Assembly: GCF_016908875.1 (NCBI RefSeq)
Contig: NZ_JAFBES010000008.1
Coordinates: forward strand, 62,001 to 126,000
Origin: Bacillus ectoiniformans
GTDB lineage: Bacteria > Bacillota > Bacilli > Bacillales > Domibacillaceae
DNA: 64,000 nucleotides
Reading direction: 5' to 3'
Made by a program: the position numbers and the translations under genes
Notes under the pieces: generated by a model
What the model saw: only the letters and a program-made list of their open reading frames with translations
Databases searched by the model: none
What the model was told of the DNA's origin: nothing
Part shown: one piece after another, positions 16,822 to 26,226 of the stretch
Position numbering within the stretch: position 1 is the stretch's first letter
How the letters are laid out: every line of letters starts with the position of its first letter

Positions 16822-16860
16822 CGCTTACTCAGCTTGCCAAACTGAATAAGCGAGGTTTTA
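16822..16860 (+). terminator. terminator separating the HATPase gene from the CRISPR array
   Basis: CGCTTACTCAG pairs with CTGAATAAGCG (one mismatch), followed by AGGTTTTA. It would stop readthrough into the array, which must then use its own promoter(s). Confidence 0.6.
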
Positions 16861-16891
16861 TAGAGAATAAATAAATTTAAGTTGCTAATGG

Positions 16892-19800
16892 ATAATAATT
16901 CCTTAAAAACTATTACTGCATTATAATTAATTTAGTCACTTTCCTCGTCCTACCCGTGTCATAGTTCTATTAAAGTCATTGCTGCATTATGATACGAATG
17001 ATGGACTTTGAAGCATTAACCGCGTCATAGTTCCAAAAAAGCAATTGTTGTATTATTATATAAAAAAAATAACTGGTAATGCAGACACAGTCATAGTTCC
17101 ATCAAAGCCATTGCTGTATTATGATGGATATAAAATTTTAAATGTGTCAGGTTCAGTCATAGTTCCATCAAAGCCATTGCTGTATTATGATATGCCATTC
17201 AAAAGACCTGACATGATGTTTGTCATAGTTCCATCAAAGCCATTGCTGTATTATGATGACTGCTATGTCCTAGTAATTCCTGCACAGGTCATAGTTCCAT
17301 CAAAGCCATTGCTGTATTATGATTGCCAATATGCAACTACCCACTTTTCATCAGTCATAGTTCCATCAAAGCCATTGCTGTATTATGATCAATTTAATTT
17401 AAAGGGAGCTAACAAATAAGTCATAGTTCCATCAAAGCCATTGCTGTATTATGATTCACCTTGAACAATTCCACTCCCATTGTGAGTCATAGTTCCATCA
17501 AAGCCATTGCTGTATTATGATTGTGAAGGTGATCATGAAATGTCCACTGTAGTCATAGTTCCATCAAAGCCATTGCTGTATTATGATGATCATGTCGTAT
17601 TGCCCTGTCCGTAAGAGGTCATAGTTCCATCAAAGCCATTGCTGTATTATGATGCACCCTCGCCAGTGCCTACACCTTCCCCGGTCATAGTTCCATCAAA
17701 GCCATTGCTGTATTATGATTTAATACCACTCGCCATTCTTGGTAAAGTGGTCATAGTTCCATCAAAGCCATTGCTGTATTATGATAATTATCGCGAACTG
17801 GAAGTCTTGAGACAAGTCATAGTTCCATCAAAGCCATTGCTGTATTATGATCAAAAAATGAGTACGAAGATGATGTTCCTTGTCATAGTTCCATCAAAGC
17901 CATTGCTGTATTATGATCCGTAAACTGGCCTTTCCCTCATACACTAGGTCATAGTTCCATCAAAGCCATTGCTGTATTATGATGATTTCCAGTAGCTACA
18001 CCGACATTACCGGGTCATAGTTCCATCAAAGCCATTGCTGTATTATGATTTCGATCAAGTTTTCTCGTATGACCACTCAGTCATAGTTCCATCAAAGCCA
18101 TTGCTGTATTATGATGTCAATTCGGCTAAATATCCGCTGCCGCTGGTCATAGTTCCATCAAAGCCATTGCTGTATTATGATTCTACTGGTGGAGGAACAG
18201 GCTCAGGAGTCGTCATAGTTCCATCAAAGCCATTGCTGTATTATGATATACGTGCAAGAGTATCGATATATTTAGAAGTCATAGTTCCATCAAAGCCATT
18301 GCTGTATTATGATATACAATAGAAAGCATAGAGGAAATTTTGAGTCATAGTTCCATCAAAGCCATTGCTGTATTATGATCGTACTGGCGTTTAATGTCTT
18401 TCGACTGCAGTCATAGTTCCATCAAAGCCATTGCTGTATTATGATATATCGAAAAACACGCAGTAGAGCAGTTAAGTCATAGTTCCATCAAAGCCATTGC
18501 TGTATTATGATACTCCAATAGAATCATTTTCTAAAGTCCAAGTCATAGTTCCATCAAAGCCATTGCTGTATTATGATTCACCATTTAAAGTAATCATTAC
18601 TTTCTCGGTCATAGTTCCATCAAAGCCATTGCTGTATTATGATTCCCTGCCACACGTCAAACACGAATGTTTTGTCATAGTTCCATCAAAGCCATTGCTG
18701 TATTATGATTGGGATTGCGGCTCTTGATGCAAAAGCGGAGTCATAGTTCCATCAAAGCCATTGCTGTATTATGATCAAGGATTTAACGAGTGCATGAGAG
18801 TGCTGGTCATAGTTCCATCAAAGCCATTGCTGTATTATGATCCGCCTGTGTTTGAAGTCGGCGGTGGAGGCGTCATAGTTCCATCAAAGCCATTGCTGTA
18901 TTATGATTTACGTATTTATTAGCCGTCTGCCTACTGAGTCATAGTTCCATCAAAGCCATTGCTGTATTATGATTTAACAGAATTGACTTCCTTCCAATAA
19001 TCTGTCATAGTTCCATCAAAGCCATTGCTGTATTATGATAAATCCAATTTCAATCCGTACATGGTCACGTCATAGTTCCATCAAAGCCATTGCTGTATTA
19101 TGATATGCAACACTGGAACAGCTTAATCGGTCGGGTCATAGTTCCATCAAAGCCATTGCTGTATTATGATTAGTCAATGGATAATCGAACAAGCAAGAGA
19201 GTCATAGTTCCATCAAAGCCATTGCTGTATTATGATGTGCGTTTCCTTGTTGTAACCCTCTCCCCAGTCATAGTTCCATCAAAGCCATTGCTGTATTATG
19301 ATGCAAACTTAACGGACTACACCCGACACTTGGTCATAGTTCCATCAAAGCCATTGCTGTATTATGATATCATCTTCATTGTAATTAGGATAATCTAAGT
19401 CATAGTTCCATCAAAGCCATTGCTGTATTATGATACGTTCTATGGAATCTGTTTCAAGTATGGGTCATAGTTCCATCAAAGCCATTGCTGTATTATGATA
19501 ATTATATAAAACATTGGAAGGTGAAATAGGTCATAGTTCCATCAAAGCCATTGCTGTATTATGATATACACAAAATGGTGCTTTTGCATATAAGAGTCAT
19601 AGTTCCATCAAAGCCATTGCTGTATTATGATTTTACATTGCGGTAAGGCTTACCTGACTGTGTCATAGTTCCATCAAAGCCATTGCTGTATTATGATTTA
19701 GTTGATCTTGATAAAGTGAGAGATTCTGTCATAGTTCCATCAAAGCCATTGCTGTATTATGATCAAGAGCCAGCAACAATGAGACCAGCACCGGTCATAG

Positions 19801-20159
19801 TTCCATCAAAGCCATTGCTGTATTATGATGTGATTTGCCCGGATTGCAGGCGGTCGATGGTCATAGTTCCATCAAAGCCATTGCTGTATTATGATTTACT
19901 ATCTGTTCAGCAAGCGTTGTCTATAGTCATAGTTCCATCAAAGCCATTGCTGTATTATGATGGTGCTCCGGAAATACTTCCATTATACCCTGTCATAGTT
20001 CCATCAAAGCCATTGCTGTATTATGATGAAATAATATATACTTATTTCTGCGTTTGTGTCATAGTTCCATCAAAGCCATTGCTGTATTATGATAAATAAA
20101 TAAAATTTCACAATTTGATCCAGGTCATAGTTCCATCAAAGCCATTGCTGTATTATGAT
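16892..20159 (+). CRISPR. type II-C CRISPR array: 50 repeat units (47 intact, 3 degenerate), 49 spacers
   Basis: The 36-base repeat starts GTCATAGTTCC and ends GTATTATGAT. As far as I can read, all 47 copies from 17090 to 20159 are identical, with 46 spacers of 30 bases except two of 29 (19040-19068 and 19435-19463). Three degenerate copies in the same 66-base register precede them at 16892, 16958 and 17024. The crRNA sense is the + strand, because the tracrRNA anti-repeat at 25062-25097 matches the reverse complement and because Geobacillus II-C repeats also start GTCATAGTTCC. The last six bases TATGAT resemble a -10 box, as in the promoter-containing repeats of Neisseria. Spacer targets cannot be determined here. 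Confidence 0.98.
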
Positions 20160-20163
20160 ACGT

Positions 20164-20215
20164 AACCCAAAAAGCCTGTTATATCAATAGATACAGGCTT
20201 TTTGGGTTTGATTTT
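20164..20215 (+). terminator. strong terminator at the right end of the CRISPR array
   Basis: A 16-base perfect stem (AACCCAAAAAGCCTGT with ACAGGCTTTTTGGGTT) starts 4 bases after the last repeat and is followed by TGATTTTT. It supports + strand transcription of the array ending here. The remaining ~150 bases to cas2 are A/T rich and empty. Confidence 0.85.
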
Positions 20216-20366
20216 TCCAAAGAAAATATCTGTCTTTAATTAATTTAGAGTCCTTTTTTTAAAAATTCCATATTTGCCTGTTACCATTATTATGCTCAAT
20301 TTCATCCCTTTTTATTCAATGCAAACTTATTACTGTTGACTTTTTTAGCTATTATTATACATTTAC

Positions 20367-20687
20367 TTAAAACAAACTAAGTTGATTAATGGTCACTTTC
20401 TCTTCGTTCGCCATACGCTCTCCTAATAACAACCTCATCCGCTCGTATTGTTTCTCCGTTACTGGCAGTGCACGCACCTGGCCTCTCGGAGGAAGATGTC
20501 GTTTTACTTTCTCAAGCTGTCTTTCCATCGATTCATGTCCATTGCATAATCGGCAATAGACTGAGAACTGCATCATATCAAACCCTTCATTAAGCAAATA
20601 TACTCTAAACCTTGTGTAATCCCGCCGTTGTTTTTTGGTCTTCACCGGCAAATCAAAAAATAATAAGATTCTCATATAATTACTCAT
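20367..20687 (-). CDS. cas2: CRISPR-associated endonuclease Cas2
   Basis: The 106-residue protein has the Cas2 fold: MRILLFFDLPVKTKKQRRDY with the conserved early Asp after the first strand, RFRVYLLNEGFDMMQFSVYCR and a C-terminal ITINQLSLF-like tail. Cas2 dimerises between two Cas1 dimers to form the spacer-integration complex. The start overlaps the end of cas1 by 8 bases, so the two are translationally coupled. It is the last gene of the cas set and the one nearest the array. Confidence 0.96.
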   Translation of the reverse strand: MSNYMRILLFFDLPVKTKKQRRDYTRFRVYLLNEGFDMMQFSVYCRLCNGHESMERQLEKVKRHLPPRGQVRALPVTEKQYERMRLLLGERMANEEKVTINQLSLF

Positions 20688-21573
20688 ACTGATGCACCCT
20701 TAATGGGAGCAAATCCGGCAATTTAAAATAGGCAGGGTCTTGCTGGCGGCAGCAAGCGACATAGCTTTTCACCATATTTTCAACAGCAGTGGTTACAGCG
20801 TACTTCTCACCTTGTATAGAGACATCCATGTTCAACAAATTCACCAATTCTGCGCGTGTACTAACACTCCACTCTTCATCTTGACGAAGTGCTACATTGA
20901 AATCAACAATCGGTCTTAACACTTCCATAAAATCATCAGCTAAATTAAACGAATTTAATTGATTGTCGTGATATACACCAAGGCAAGGATGAAAACCGTA
21001 ATTTGTTAAAGAGCGAGCAACCGCTCCACGCATGATTGCATATCCATAATTTAAAAGTCGATTAATTGGGTCATCCGAACGCCGCGTAAAAGACTGTTTA
21101 AATAAATAACCAAAATATTGCTTCGCTGCATACGCTTCTCTATTAGAGTTGTCGCCTGATTCTACGGTCTTGGCAATATGCCTTAGTTCTTCAGCTCCCT
21201 CACGATCTAAGTACTCAAGACAAGCGGATTGATTTAAAATTTTCTTTTGTACAATTTGTTGCCAAATTCTCTTTTTAAATGGTTTGGATAAAGATAATTG
21301 CATATTTAAAACCGACAGCTGTCTTGAATGCTGATGAAAGCTTGTCCAAATTCCGTTAGGTACTAATTTCTGATCGCAAGTAAATAACGCAATTCTATCT
21401 TCTGCCAACCTACTTAAAAGTGCAGCTGTAATGCTCACTCCTTTCGCTTCTATTAAAATCGATGCAATGTCTTGCAGTGGTATAGTAATCGTTTCATCCT
21501 GATGAATAACTAACTGTGAATTTTTCATGGATAACTTTGCATTGTTGGTAATCATAATATGACGCCAAGCCAT
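20680..21573 (-). CDS. cas1: CRISPR-associated integrase Cas1 (type II)
   Basis: Cas1 catalyses spacer integration. The 297-residue protein has the N-terminal beta domain (WRHIMITNNAKLSM; IPLQDIASILIEAKGVSIT) and the helical catalytic domain. There the metal ligands are visible as the Glu in NREAYAAKQYFGYLF, the His in LGVYHDNQLNSFNLADDF, and the acidic residues of that same segment. ATG at 21573 follows GGGAGG. It lies 95 bases downstream of cas9, but a strong hairpin terminator (21631-21668) intervenes, so expression relative to cas9 is probably reduced or independent. No csn2 or cas4 is present, which is the type II-C gene set. Confidence 0.97.
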   Translation of the reverse strand: MAWRHIMITNNAKLSMKNSQLVIHQDETITIPLQDIASILIEAKGVSITAALLSRLAEDRIALFTCDQKLVPNGIWTSFHQHSRQLSVLNMQLSLSKPFKKRIWQQIVQKKILNQSACLEYLDREGAEELRHIAKTVESGDNSNREAYAAKQYFGYLFKQSFTRRSDDPINRLLNYGYAIMRGAVARSLTNYGFHPCLGVYHDNQLNSFNLADDFMEVLRPIVDFNVALRQDEEWSVSTRAELVNLLNMDVSIQGEKYAVTTAVENMVKSYVACCRQQDPAYFKLPDLLPLRVHQYE

Positions 21574-21630
21574 TATTATCGCCTCCCTTAATAACTACTT
21601 GTCTATCATTCTTTCCACTTCAAGCCAAAA

Positions 21631-21668
21631 AAATACAGCGAGCGAAATTAATTTCACTCGCTGTATTT
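21631..21668 (-). terminator. terminator between cas9 and cas1
   Basis: A 38-base near-perfect palindrome: AAATACAGCGAGCGAAATT against AATTTCACTCGCTGTATTT, one mismatch. On the - strand it is followed by a run of Ts. It starts immediately after the cas9 stop codon. Confidence 0.8.
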
Positions 21669-24600
21669 CTATAATTTTATAGTTTCATTTTTAGAAATTT
21701 GAAAAGAACGTCTTTTTTCGTTTTTAACTAAAGTTACATTGCCAAGAATCCCAACTTCATATTTTTCAATGCAGTCAATAGTTTTCAAACTAAACCTATG
21801 ATCTTTAGATTTTGACGGTCTATTAATATGTCTAAATTCAAGGATATCTCCACTTATATCAATCGTAGATAAGTATAAAAACTCATCATGTTCTCCTTTT
21901 ACCACACGAACCAAATCATACGGATATAAGCTAAACTGAAAACAATACGTATTATCTAACTCTCTCCATTTATCATACCCTTTGCCTGAAGTCACTAATT
22001 TATTAGGCAATTCCGGTAAGCTTGTATCTAAAACATAAATAGGGATCATATGATATTTTTCCTCTTTCTTAAAAATATCGATCCGAACAAGATCTCCATT
22101 TTGTGCAACACCGCCATTAACTTCCCGCACAAAAGATTTTTTATCTGAATAGACTTTTACCCTTTTTATTTGATTCCCGTTGCCTGAATAGCTTGGTTTA
22201 TAAAGTGGCTCAGTGAATGCTGCATTCACATTTTTATCATTAGCCAAATACCTATTTTTAATTGCTTCATACGTAGCTAAGTCACTTTCTTTACCGACCA
22301 TATCAAAATCGCCGTTTTTATCGAATTTAATATCCTTTAACGCCACTCGTTTAACAATAAGTGTTTTACCCGACTTCTCATCAACTCCACCTCTGGCCAT
22401 AATTGTTTCCTTATGCGCAGCCCCTGAAACAGATCGTTTAGGCATACGTGAAACCATTGTATAGTCAGGTAAAGGAAGCTTATACTCAATGGCTTCCTTT
22501 ATAACCTTTGGAATTGGTTCAACTGAAAGCTTCGTCAGTAAGTCCTCTCTAAATCCTTCCCAAGGCATTGGAAAATATAATTTATTTTGAGTAGGCCGCT
22601 CTTTTTGCTGGTAATATTCCGTCACTCTAGTCACCATATACTGATCCGTACATGCAACAACTACAGCATCTAAAGCATGGTGCAAATAACTATCTTTCCT
22701 TACTTTTTCAAGTCCCCAGCGGCTGCGCAAATGTGCAGTAATTCTACCATTAACGGTTTGCACTATTTTTTTCATCGGAATTTTCGTTTCTTTAAAGATT
22801 AAAGTTCTTTCCACAAAGTTTTTAAAAAACTTCGTTGCATAACGGGTATCATTTAAATGACGTTCTTTAACAATATCACTTTCCCTTGAATGATACTCCT
22901 TTTTAACTAAGTATTCCTTTTTATTCTTCGGAAACTGCTTGTTCATCAATACATATTCTTCAAATTGGTTCCATCGATCCATGCCCTCTTCATTTAAATA
23001 ATCAAAAGGAATCCGATTGCCTTTCTTTCGGTTCTCGTCACTATAAACCAACACCTTATTCATATAACTATCCATAAAGCTTTGACTGTACGGTAAAATA
23101 TGATCAACATCTAACACAGGAGCACTGTTACGTTCTCGGCGCAGCTCTGCGAAAAACACACTTGCAGGTATATGACGTAACGAATAAGCACACCTCTCAT
23201 TTTGCTCTTTCCAAAGCTTGTAGCGAACGATGTCATAACCTGTAGGGTGCAATATATTGTTTTCCAGTAAAACAGCTATAGCACCTTTGTTCTTCTGCAG
23301 ATTCGCCTCTTGTTCTTTTATTACTTTTTTTCTTTCTTCATGGTTTTTCGACAATTCTCGAGCAAGCTCAATATGAACAGAAACAGGTGATCCATACTTT
23401 TTAATAATTGCATTTACCACTTTACGCGTTTGCGATAGTGCTCGTTTTACAATTGGATTAGTCAGTTCATCCGGAATCACCGGAAGCAAAATGTGACGTT
23501 CAGTTTTTGTTAAACCAGTAGTATCATACTGAAGGTCATCTGCTGAGTCTTTAAATGTACGTCCACTTGCCATGACAGGAAATAAATTTTTCATAGCCTT
23601 AAAGGATAGATGTCCAAACTTTGAATAGGAATAGCCTAATAATTCTTCTATTAATTCCTCACTATAAACCCTCTTCGCTATATTAGTAGGTTTGCTTAAG
23701 TAGGCTCGAATGTCTTTATCATTTTTATACACTGTTAAAGCATAACCAAATGTATCGAAATCAATATCCTCATACAATTCCCCGCTAGTTAATGTATGAA
23801 GAAAGGCAACTTTTTTTAATTCATAGTACGCCTGTAAATTAACAAAGTCTTTATCCTCCACTTTTGATAGAGGCGTTTCAGGATCATAGTTTAAACCTTT
23901 GAATTTTGTCATCTCATCTAAAGTAAGCCACTTGCGAAGATCTTTATACTTAATTGGCTTAGGTATTGTTTTTTTATTTACAAAGTCCGTTCTATCAAAC
24001 ATTTTTTCTAATAAAATCGTTCGTTCTTCCTCTGATAATGGCCGGTAATCTGAGCCTAGTCGAATATTATTCAACTTATCTAAAACAATAAAGTATTGGA
24101 ATGTATAGGTTGCTTTAGGAGCCCTACGCTCAGAGGGTTCTAAAGAACAATAACCTACTTTCTCAAGAATATCTGTTCCCGATGCGAAAGGCAGCTGAAA
24201 GTTCCAAACAGCTAAATAATCTTCTTCCAATTGTGCAGGTGCTAGTGCTGAACCGAATTGTCTCTGATTCTCAAAAATAATACGAATTTCTTTTTCAAGA
24301 TCCGCTCGACTGACATTATAAATATATTCATTCGGCGAATTTCTTCTCTTATCAAGACTCGCAAACTTTTCATCCTTCATCCACATCTCTCCAACTGTTC
24401 GATAGGAACTAAGACGTGTTTGATTTTCTTCAATGACTGATAATAATTGTCCAACTTCTTTATCTTTTCGTTCAGACTTTCGATTCGATTTAAAGCCCCG
24501 ACGCTGAGCTAAATGAATTAATAATCTGGTCCACTCCACCCTGCTTAACTTGCGATCTAGCGCCTCAACTCGAATATCCCAAATATCTACTGACCCTTGT

Positions 24601-24908
24601 TTAAGTGGATACAACGACTTTAACTCCGCTTCTTCAATTATCTGATTTCTAACTAGCAGATCTCGAATACCTCTCTTGCGTTGACTCTTCCTCCGCAGCC
24701 TTCTTCTGCTAGAACGCGCTAAACGACGAGGTTCTGCTAACGACGCTCCTGTTTTAGGTATTTCCGCTTTGTCAAACATACGTATACCTAAATCGATAAT
24801 ACCTTGCTTCTCATATCGTTTGTTTTGTTCATTAATCCCTAATTGAATGACACTCCAGCCAACAGAATTTGTACCTATGTCTAAACCAATCCGATAATCC
24901 AAATCCAT
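21669..24908 (-). CDS. cas9: compact type II-C Cas9 nuclease
   Basis: This RNA-guided DNA endonuclease has 1079 residues, the size class of the Geobacillus enzymes (about 1080-1090). Domains in order: RuvC-I with D10 (IGLDIGTNSVGW); arginine-rich bridge helix at about 60-82 (RRLARSSRRRLRRKSQRKR); recognition lobe; RuvC-II with E514 (VHIELARE); HNH with H603 (DVDHILPYSQS) and N626 (DENRKKGNR); RuvC-III with H744 and D747 (YLHHALDAVVVA); and a C-terminal PAM-interacting part. All catalytic residues are present. ATG at 24908 follows GGTGGG. The tracrRNA lies just upstream in the same direction; cas1 and cas2 follow. PAM and temperature range cannot be read from sequence. Confidence 0.98.
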   Translation of the reverse strand: MDLDYRIGLDIGTNSVGWSVIQLGINEQNKRYEKQGIIDLGIRMFDKAEIPKTGASLAEPRRLARSSRRRLRRKSQRKRGIRDLLVRNQIIEEAELKSLYPLKQGSVDIWDIRVEALDRKLSRVEWTRLLIHLAQRRGFKSNRKSERKDKEVGQLLSVIEENQTRLSSYRTVGEMWMKDEKFASLDKRRNSPNEYIYNVSRADLEKEIRIIFENQRQFGSALAPAQLEEDYLAVWNFQLPFASGTDILEKVGYCSLEPSERRAPKATYTFQYFIVLDKLNNIRLGSDYRPLSEEERTILLEKMFDRTDFVNKKTIPKPIKYKDLRKWLTLDEMTKFKGLNYDPETPLSKVEDKDFVNLQAYYELKKVAFLHTLTSGELYEDIDFDTFGYALTVYKNDKDIRAYLSKPTNIAKRVYSEELIEELLGYSYSKFGHLSFKAMKNLFPVMASGRTFKDSADDLQYDTTGLTKTERHILLPVIPDELTNPIVKRALSQTRKVVNAIIKKYGSPVSVHIELARELSKNHEERKKVIKEQEANLQKNKGAIAVLLENNILHPTGYDIVRYKLWKEQNERCAYSLRHIPASVFFAELRRERNSAPVLDVDHILPYSQSFMDSYMNKVLVYSDENRKKGNRIPFDYLNEEGMDRWNQFEEYVLMNKQFPKNKKEYLVKKEYHSRESDIVKERHLNDTRYATKFFKNFVERTLIFKETKIPMKKIVQTVNGRITAHLRSRWGLEKVRKDSYLHHALDAVVVACTDQYMVTRVTEYYQQKERPTQNKLYFPMPWEGFREDLLTKLSVEPIPKVIKEAIEYKLPLPDYTMVSRMPKRSVSGAAHKETIMARGGVDEKSGKTLIVKRVALKDIKFDKNGDFDMVGKESDLATYEAIKNRYLANDKNVNAAFTEPLYKPSYSGNGNQIKRVKVYSDKKSFVREVNGGVAQNGDLVRIDIFKKEEKYHMIPIYVLDTSLPELPNKLVTSGKGYDKWRELDNTYCFQFSLYPYDLVRVVKGEHDEFLYLSTIDISGDILEFRHINRPSKSKDHRFSLKTIDCIEKYEVGILGNVTLVKNEKRRSFQISKNETIKL

Positions 24909-24947
24909 TATAATCCCACCTTTGTATAATATTTGAAGCGATATATT

Positions 24948-25098
24948 AAAAAAAGGTCCTAGCTTCTGCAGATAGCTAAGACCTCTAATGTATGTATAGG
25001 TGGGGAGAAGCCCATCGTAATGGGCAGGCGATCCCCAACGCCACAGGCAACTAGTGCCTTTATCATAGAAACATCAACGCCATTGCTGTACTATGATA
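24948..25098 (-). ncRNA. tracrRNA of the type II-C system
   Basis: The 36-base anti-repeat (25062-25097) matches the reverse complement of the array repeat at 30 of 36 positions. Downstream, reading leftward, come a hairpin AAGGCACTAGTTGCCT, a nexus-like GGCGTTGGGGATCGCC, and a stem GCCCATTACGATGGGC. The bases TCCCCA (25001-25006) can pair with TGGGGA in the nexus, as in the Geobacillus tracrRNA, whose nexus is almost identical. A terminator (AGGTCTTAGCT with AGCTAGGACCT, then seven Ts; 24948-24984) ends it. Expected length is about 150 nt before processing. It pairs with pre-crRNA for RNase III cleavage and binds Cas9 (family knowledge). Confidence 0.93.
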
Positions 25099-25103
25099 GT
25101 GCT

Positions 25104-25133
25104 AATATACCAATTATTGTTATTAGTTGTCAA
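25104..25133 (-). promoter_or_regulatory. sigma-A promoter of tracrRNA
   Basis: On the - strand TTGACA (25128-25133) is followed by an 18-base spacer and TATATT (25104-25109). Transcription would begin within a few bases of the anti-repeat. It may also supply cas9 through terminator readthrough. Confidence 0.85.
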
Positions 25134-25243
25134 TATCATTTTAGATATTTTCTATTTAATTTAATTCTACATCATATTTTTATTAAACTACTATGCTAGA
25201 ATCTCCCTTTTATCATACAATTGTGTTAGTAAGGAGTGAGCCA

Positions 25244-25810
25244 ATGAACTTTATAGCCTGGATGATTGTTGCATGTGAAATTGCCTTTTGGGTCGTGATT
25301 GTGCTGGGGTTAACAGCAAGATATATTCTTCATTTACCGAAAACCGGACTCGTTCTTTTAGCTTTAACGCCAGTCATTGATTTGATTTTATTAACCATTA
25401 CAGGAATAGATCTGTACAACGGGGCCACTGCCACAATAGCTCACGGGGTTGCCGCTGTCTACATCGGCATTTCGATTGCCTTTGGCAAAAGCATGATCGA
25501 GTGGGCGGATGAGCGGTTTCGCTACTATATCAAAAAAGATGGCCCGAAACCCGTTAAGCGCTATGGACTTGAGGATGCGCGCCATTATTTTAAGGGCTGG
25601 GTTCGGCATTGCATCGCTTTTTTAATCGGCGCTTCTCTTTTAGGCGGCATGGTTTACTTCATTAACGATGCTTCCCGCACAGAAGCACTAAGCGGCGTAC
25701 TGAAGATTTGGTCGATCATCCTTGTGCTTGATTTCTTTATTTCCATCAGCCAATTTATCTGGCCTCGGCAAGGAAAGGCAAGTGAAGAAGAAAAGCTGGA
25801 CTCCCGCTAA
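25244..25810 (+). CDS. conserved Bacillus integral membrane protein (YmcC-like)
   Basis: The 188-residue protein has about five or six hydrophobic segments (residues 1-23, 32-50, 56-80, about 117-140 and 150-180) and a basic cytoplasmic loop with FGKSMIEWADERFRYYIKKDGPKP. The combination of an early ARYILHLPKTGLVLLALTPVIDL and the DERFRYY loop resembles B. subtilis YmcC, a membrane protein of unknown role; the match is from memory. ATG at 25244 is chosen for AAGGAGTG six bases before it; the longer frame from 25193 has no ribosome site. It is monocistronic, with a terminator overlapping its end. Confidence 0.65.
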   Translation: MNFIAWMIVACEIAFWVVIVLGLTARYILHLPKTGLVLLALTPVIDLILLTITGIDLYNGATATIAHGVAAVYIGISIAFGKSMIEWADERFRYYIKKDGPKPVKRYGLEDARHYFKGWVRHCIAFLIGASLLGGMVYFINDASRTEALSGVLKIWSIILVLDFFISISQFIWPRQGKASEEEKLDSR

Positions 25811-25835
25811 TCGAAGAGTCCAGCTTTTCATTTTT
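25795..25835 (+). terminator. terminator overlapping the stop codon of the YmcC-like gene
   Basis: GCTGGACTC pairs with GAGTCCAGC and is followed by TTTTCATTTTT. The stop codon lies inside the loop. Confidence 0.8.
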
Positions 25836-25900
25836 AAATCTTCATTCTGTTTTAGCTCATGCCCTATTACAGCAGCGCATCAGCAAGCAAATTCTCATAT

Positions 25901-26197
25901 TCAAATCTTTACTTCACTGCCTTCAAATAGCTGAACAGACAGCGGTGCTGCGAGAAAGGTGGGAGCTTTCGCTGCAAAAGCTTTAAAATGAGCACTGGCG
26001 TTATGACGGCCTACAGCGTCCATGTCTTCCCATATTTCAATCATCGTGTAATGATGATCTTTGTCTATATCTTTTTTTAGTGTATAGGAGTGATTCCCTT
26101 GTTCGTTTTGAGAAGCCTCTATGAGCGACCGAATCTCCTCTAAAAACGCTAGTTCTTGCGTCGGTTGAATATCTAAATGGGCAAGGGTAATAATCAT
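25901..26197 (-). CDS. ABM-domain (YgiN-like) monooxygenase
   Basis: The 98-residue protein is a single antibiotic-biosynthesis-monooxygenase (dimeric alpha/beta barrel) domain: MIITLAHLDIQP at the start, HSYTLKKDIDKDHHYTMIEIWEDMDAVGRHNASAHFKAF in the middle. Members act as quinol or flavin-independent monooxygenases, or detoxify quinones. It lies 29 bases downstream of the nitroreductase gene, in the same direction, and that gene follows the MarR gene. The likely shared role is response to quinone or electrophile stress, inferred from context. Confidence 0.82.
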   Translation of the reverse strand: MIITLAHLDIQPTQELAFLEEIRSLIEASQNEQGNHSYTLKKDIDKDHHYTMIEIWEDMDAVGRHNASAHFKAFAAKAPTFLAAPLSVQLFEGSEVKI

Positions 26198-26226
26198 GCT
26201 TTCATCCTCTTTTCATTAAGTTGATC

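Noticed and set aside
17045-20099. Several + strand frames repeating VIVPSKPLLYYD
   Set aside because: They arise because the repeat-spacer period is 66 bases (22 codons). They are translations of the CRISPR array, not proteins.
20210-20366. Possible conventional CRISPR leader with promoter between array and cas2
   Set aside because: The stretch is A/T rich but lies beyond a strong terminator and downstream of the array in crRNA sense. It may be an integration anchor, but I see no promoter facing the array.
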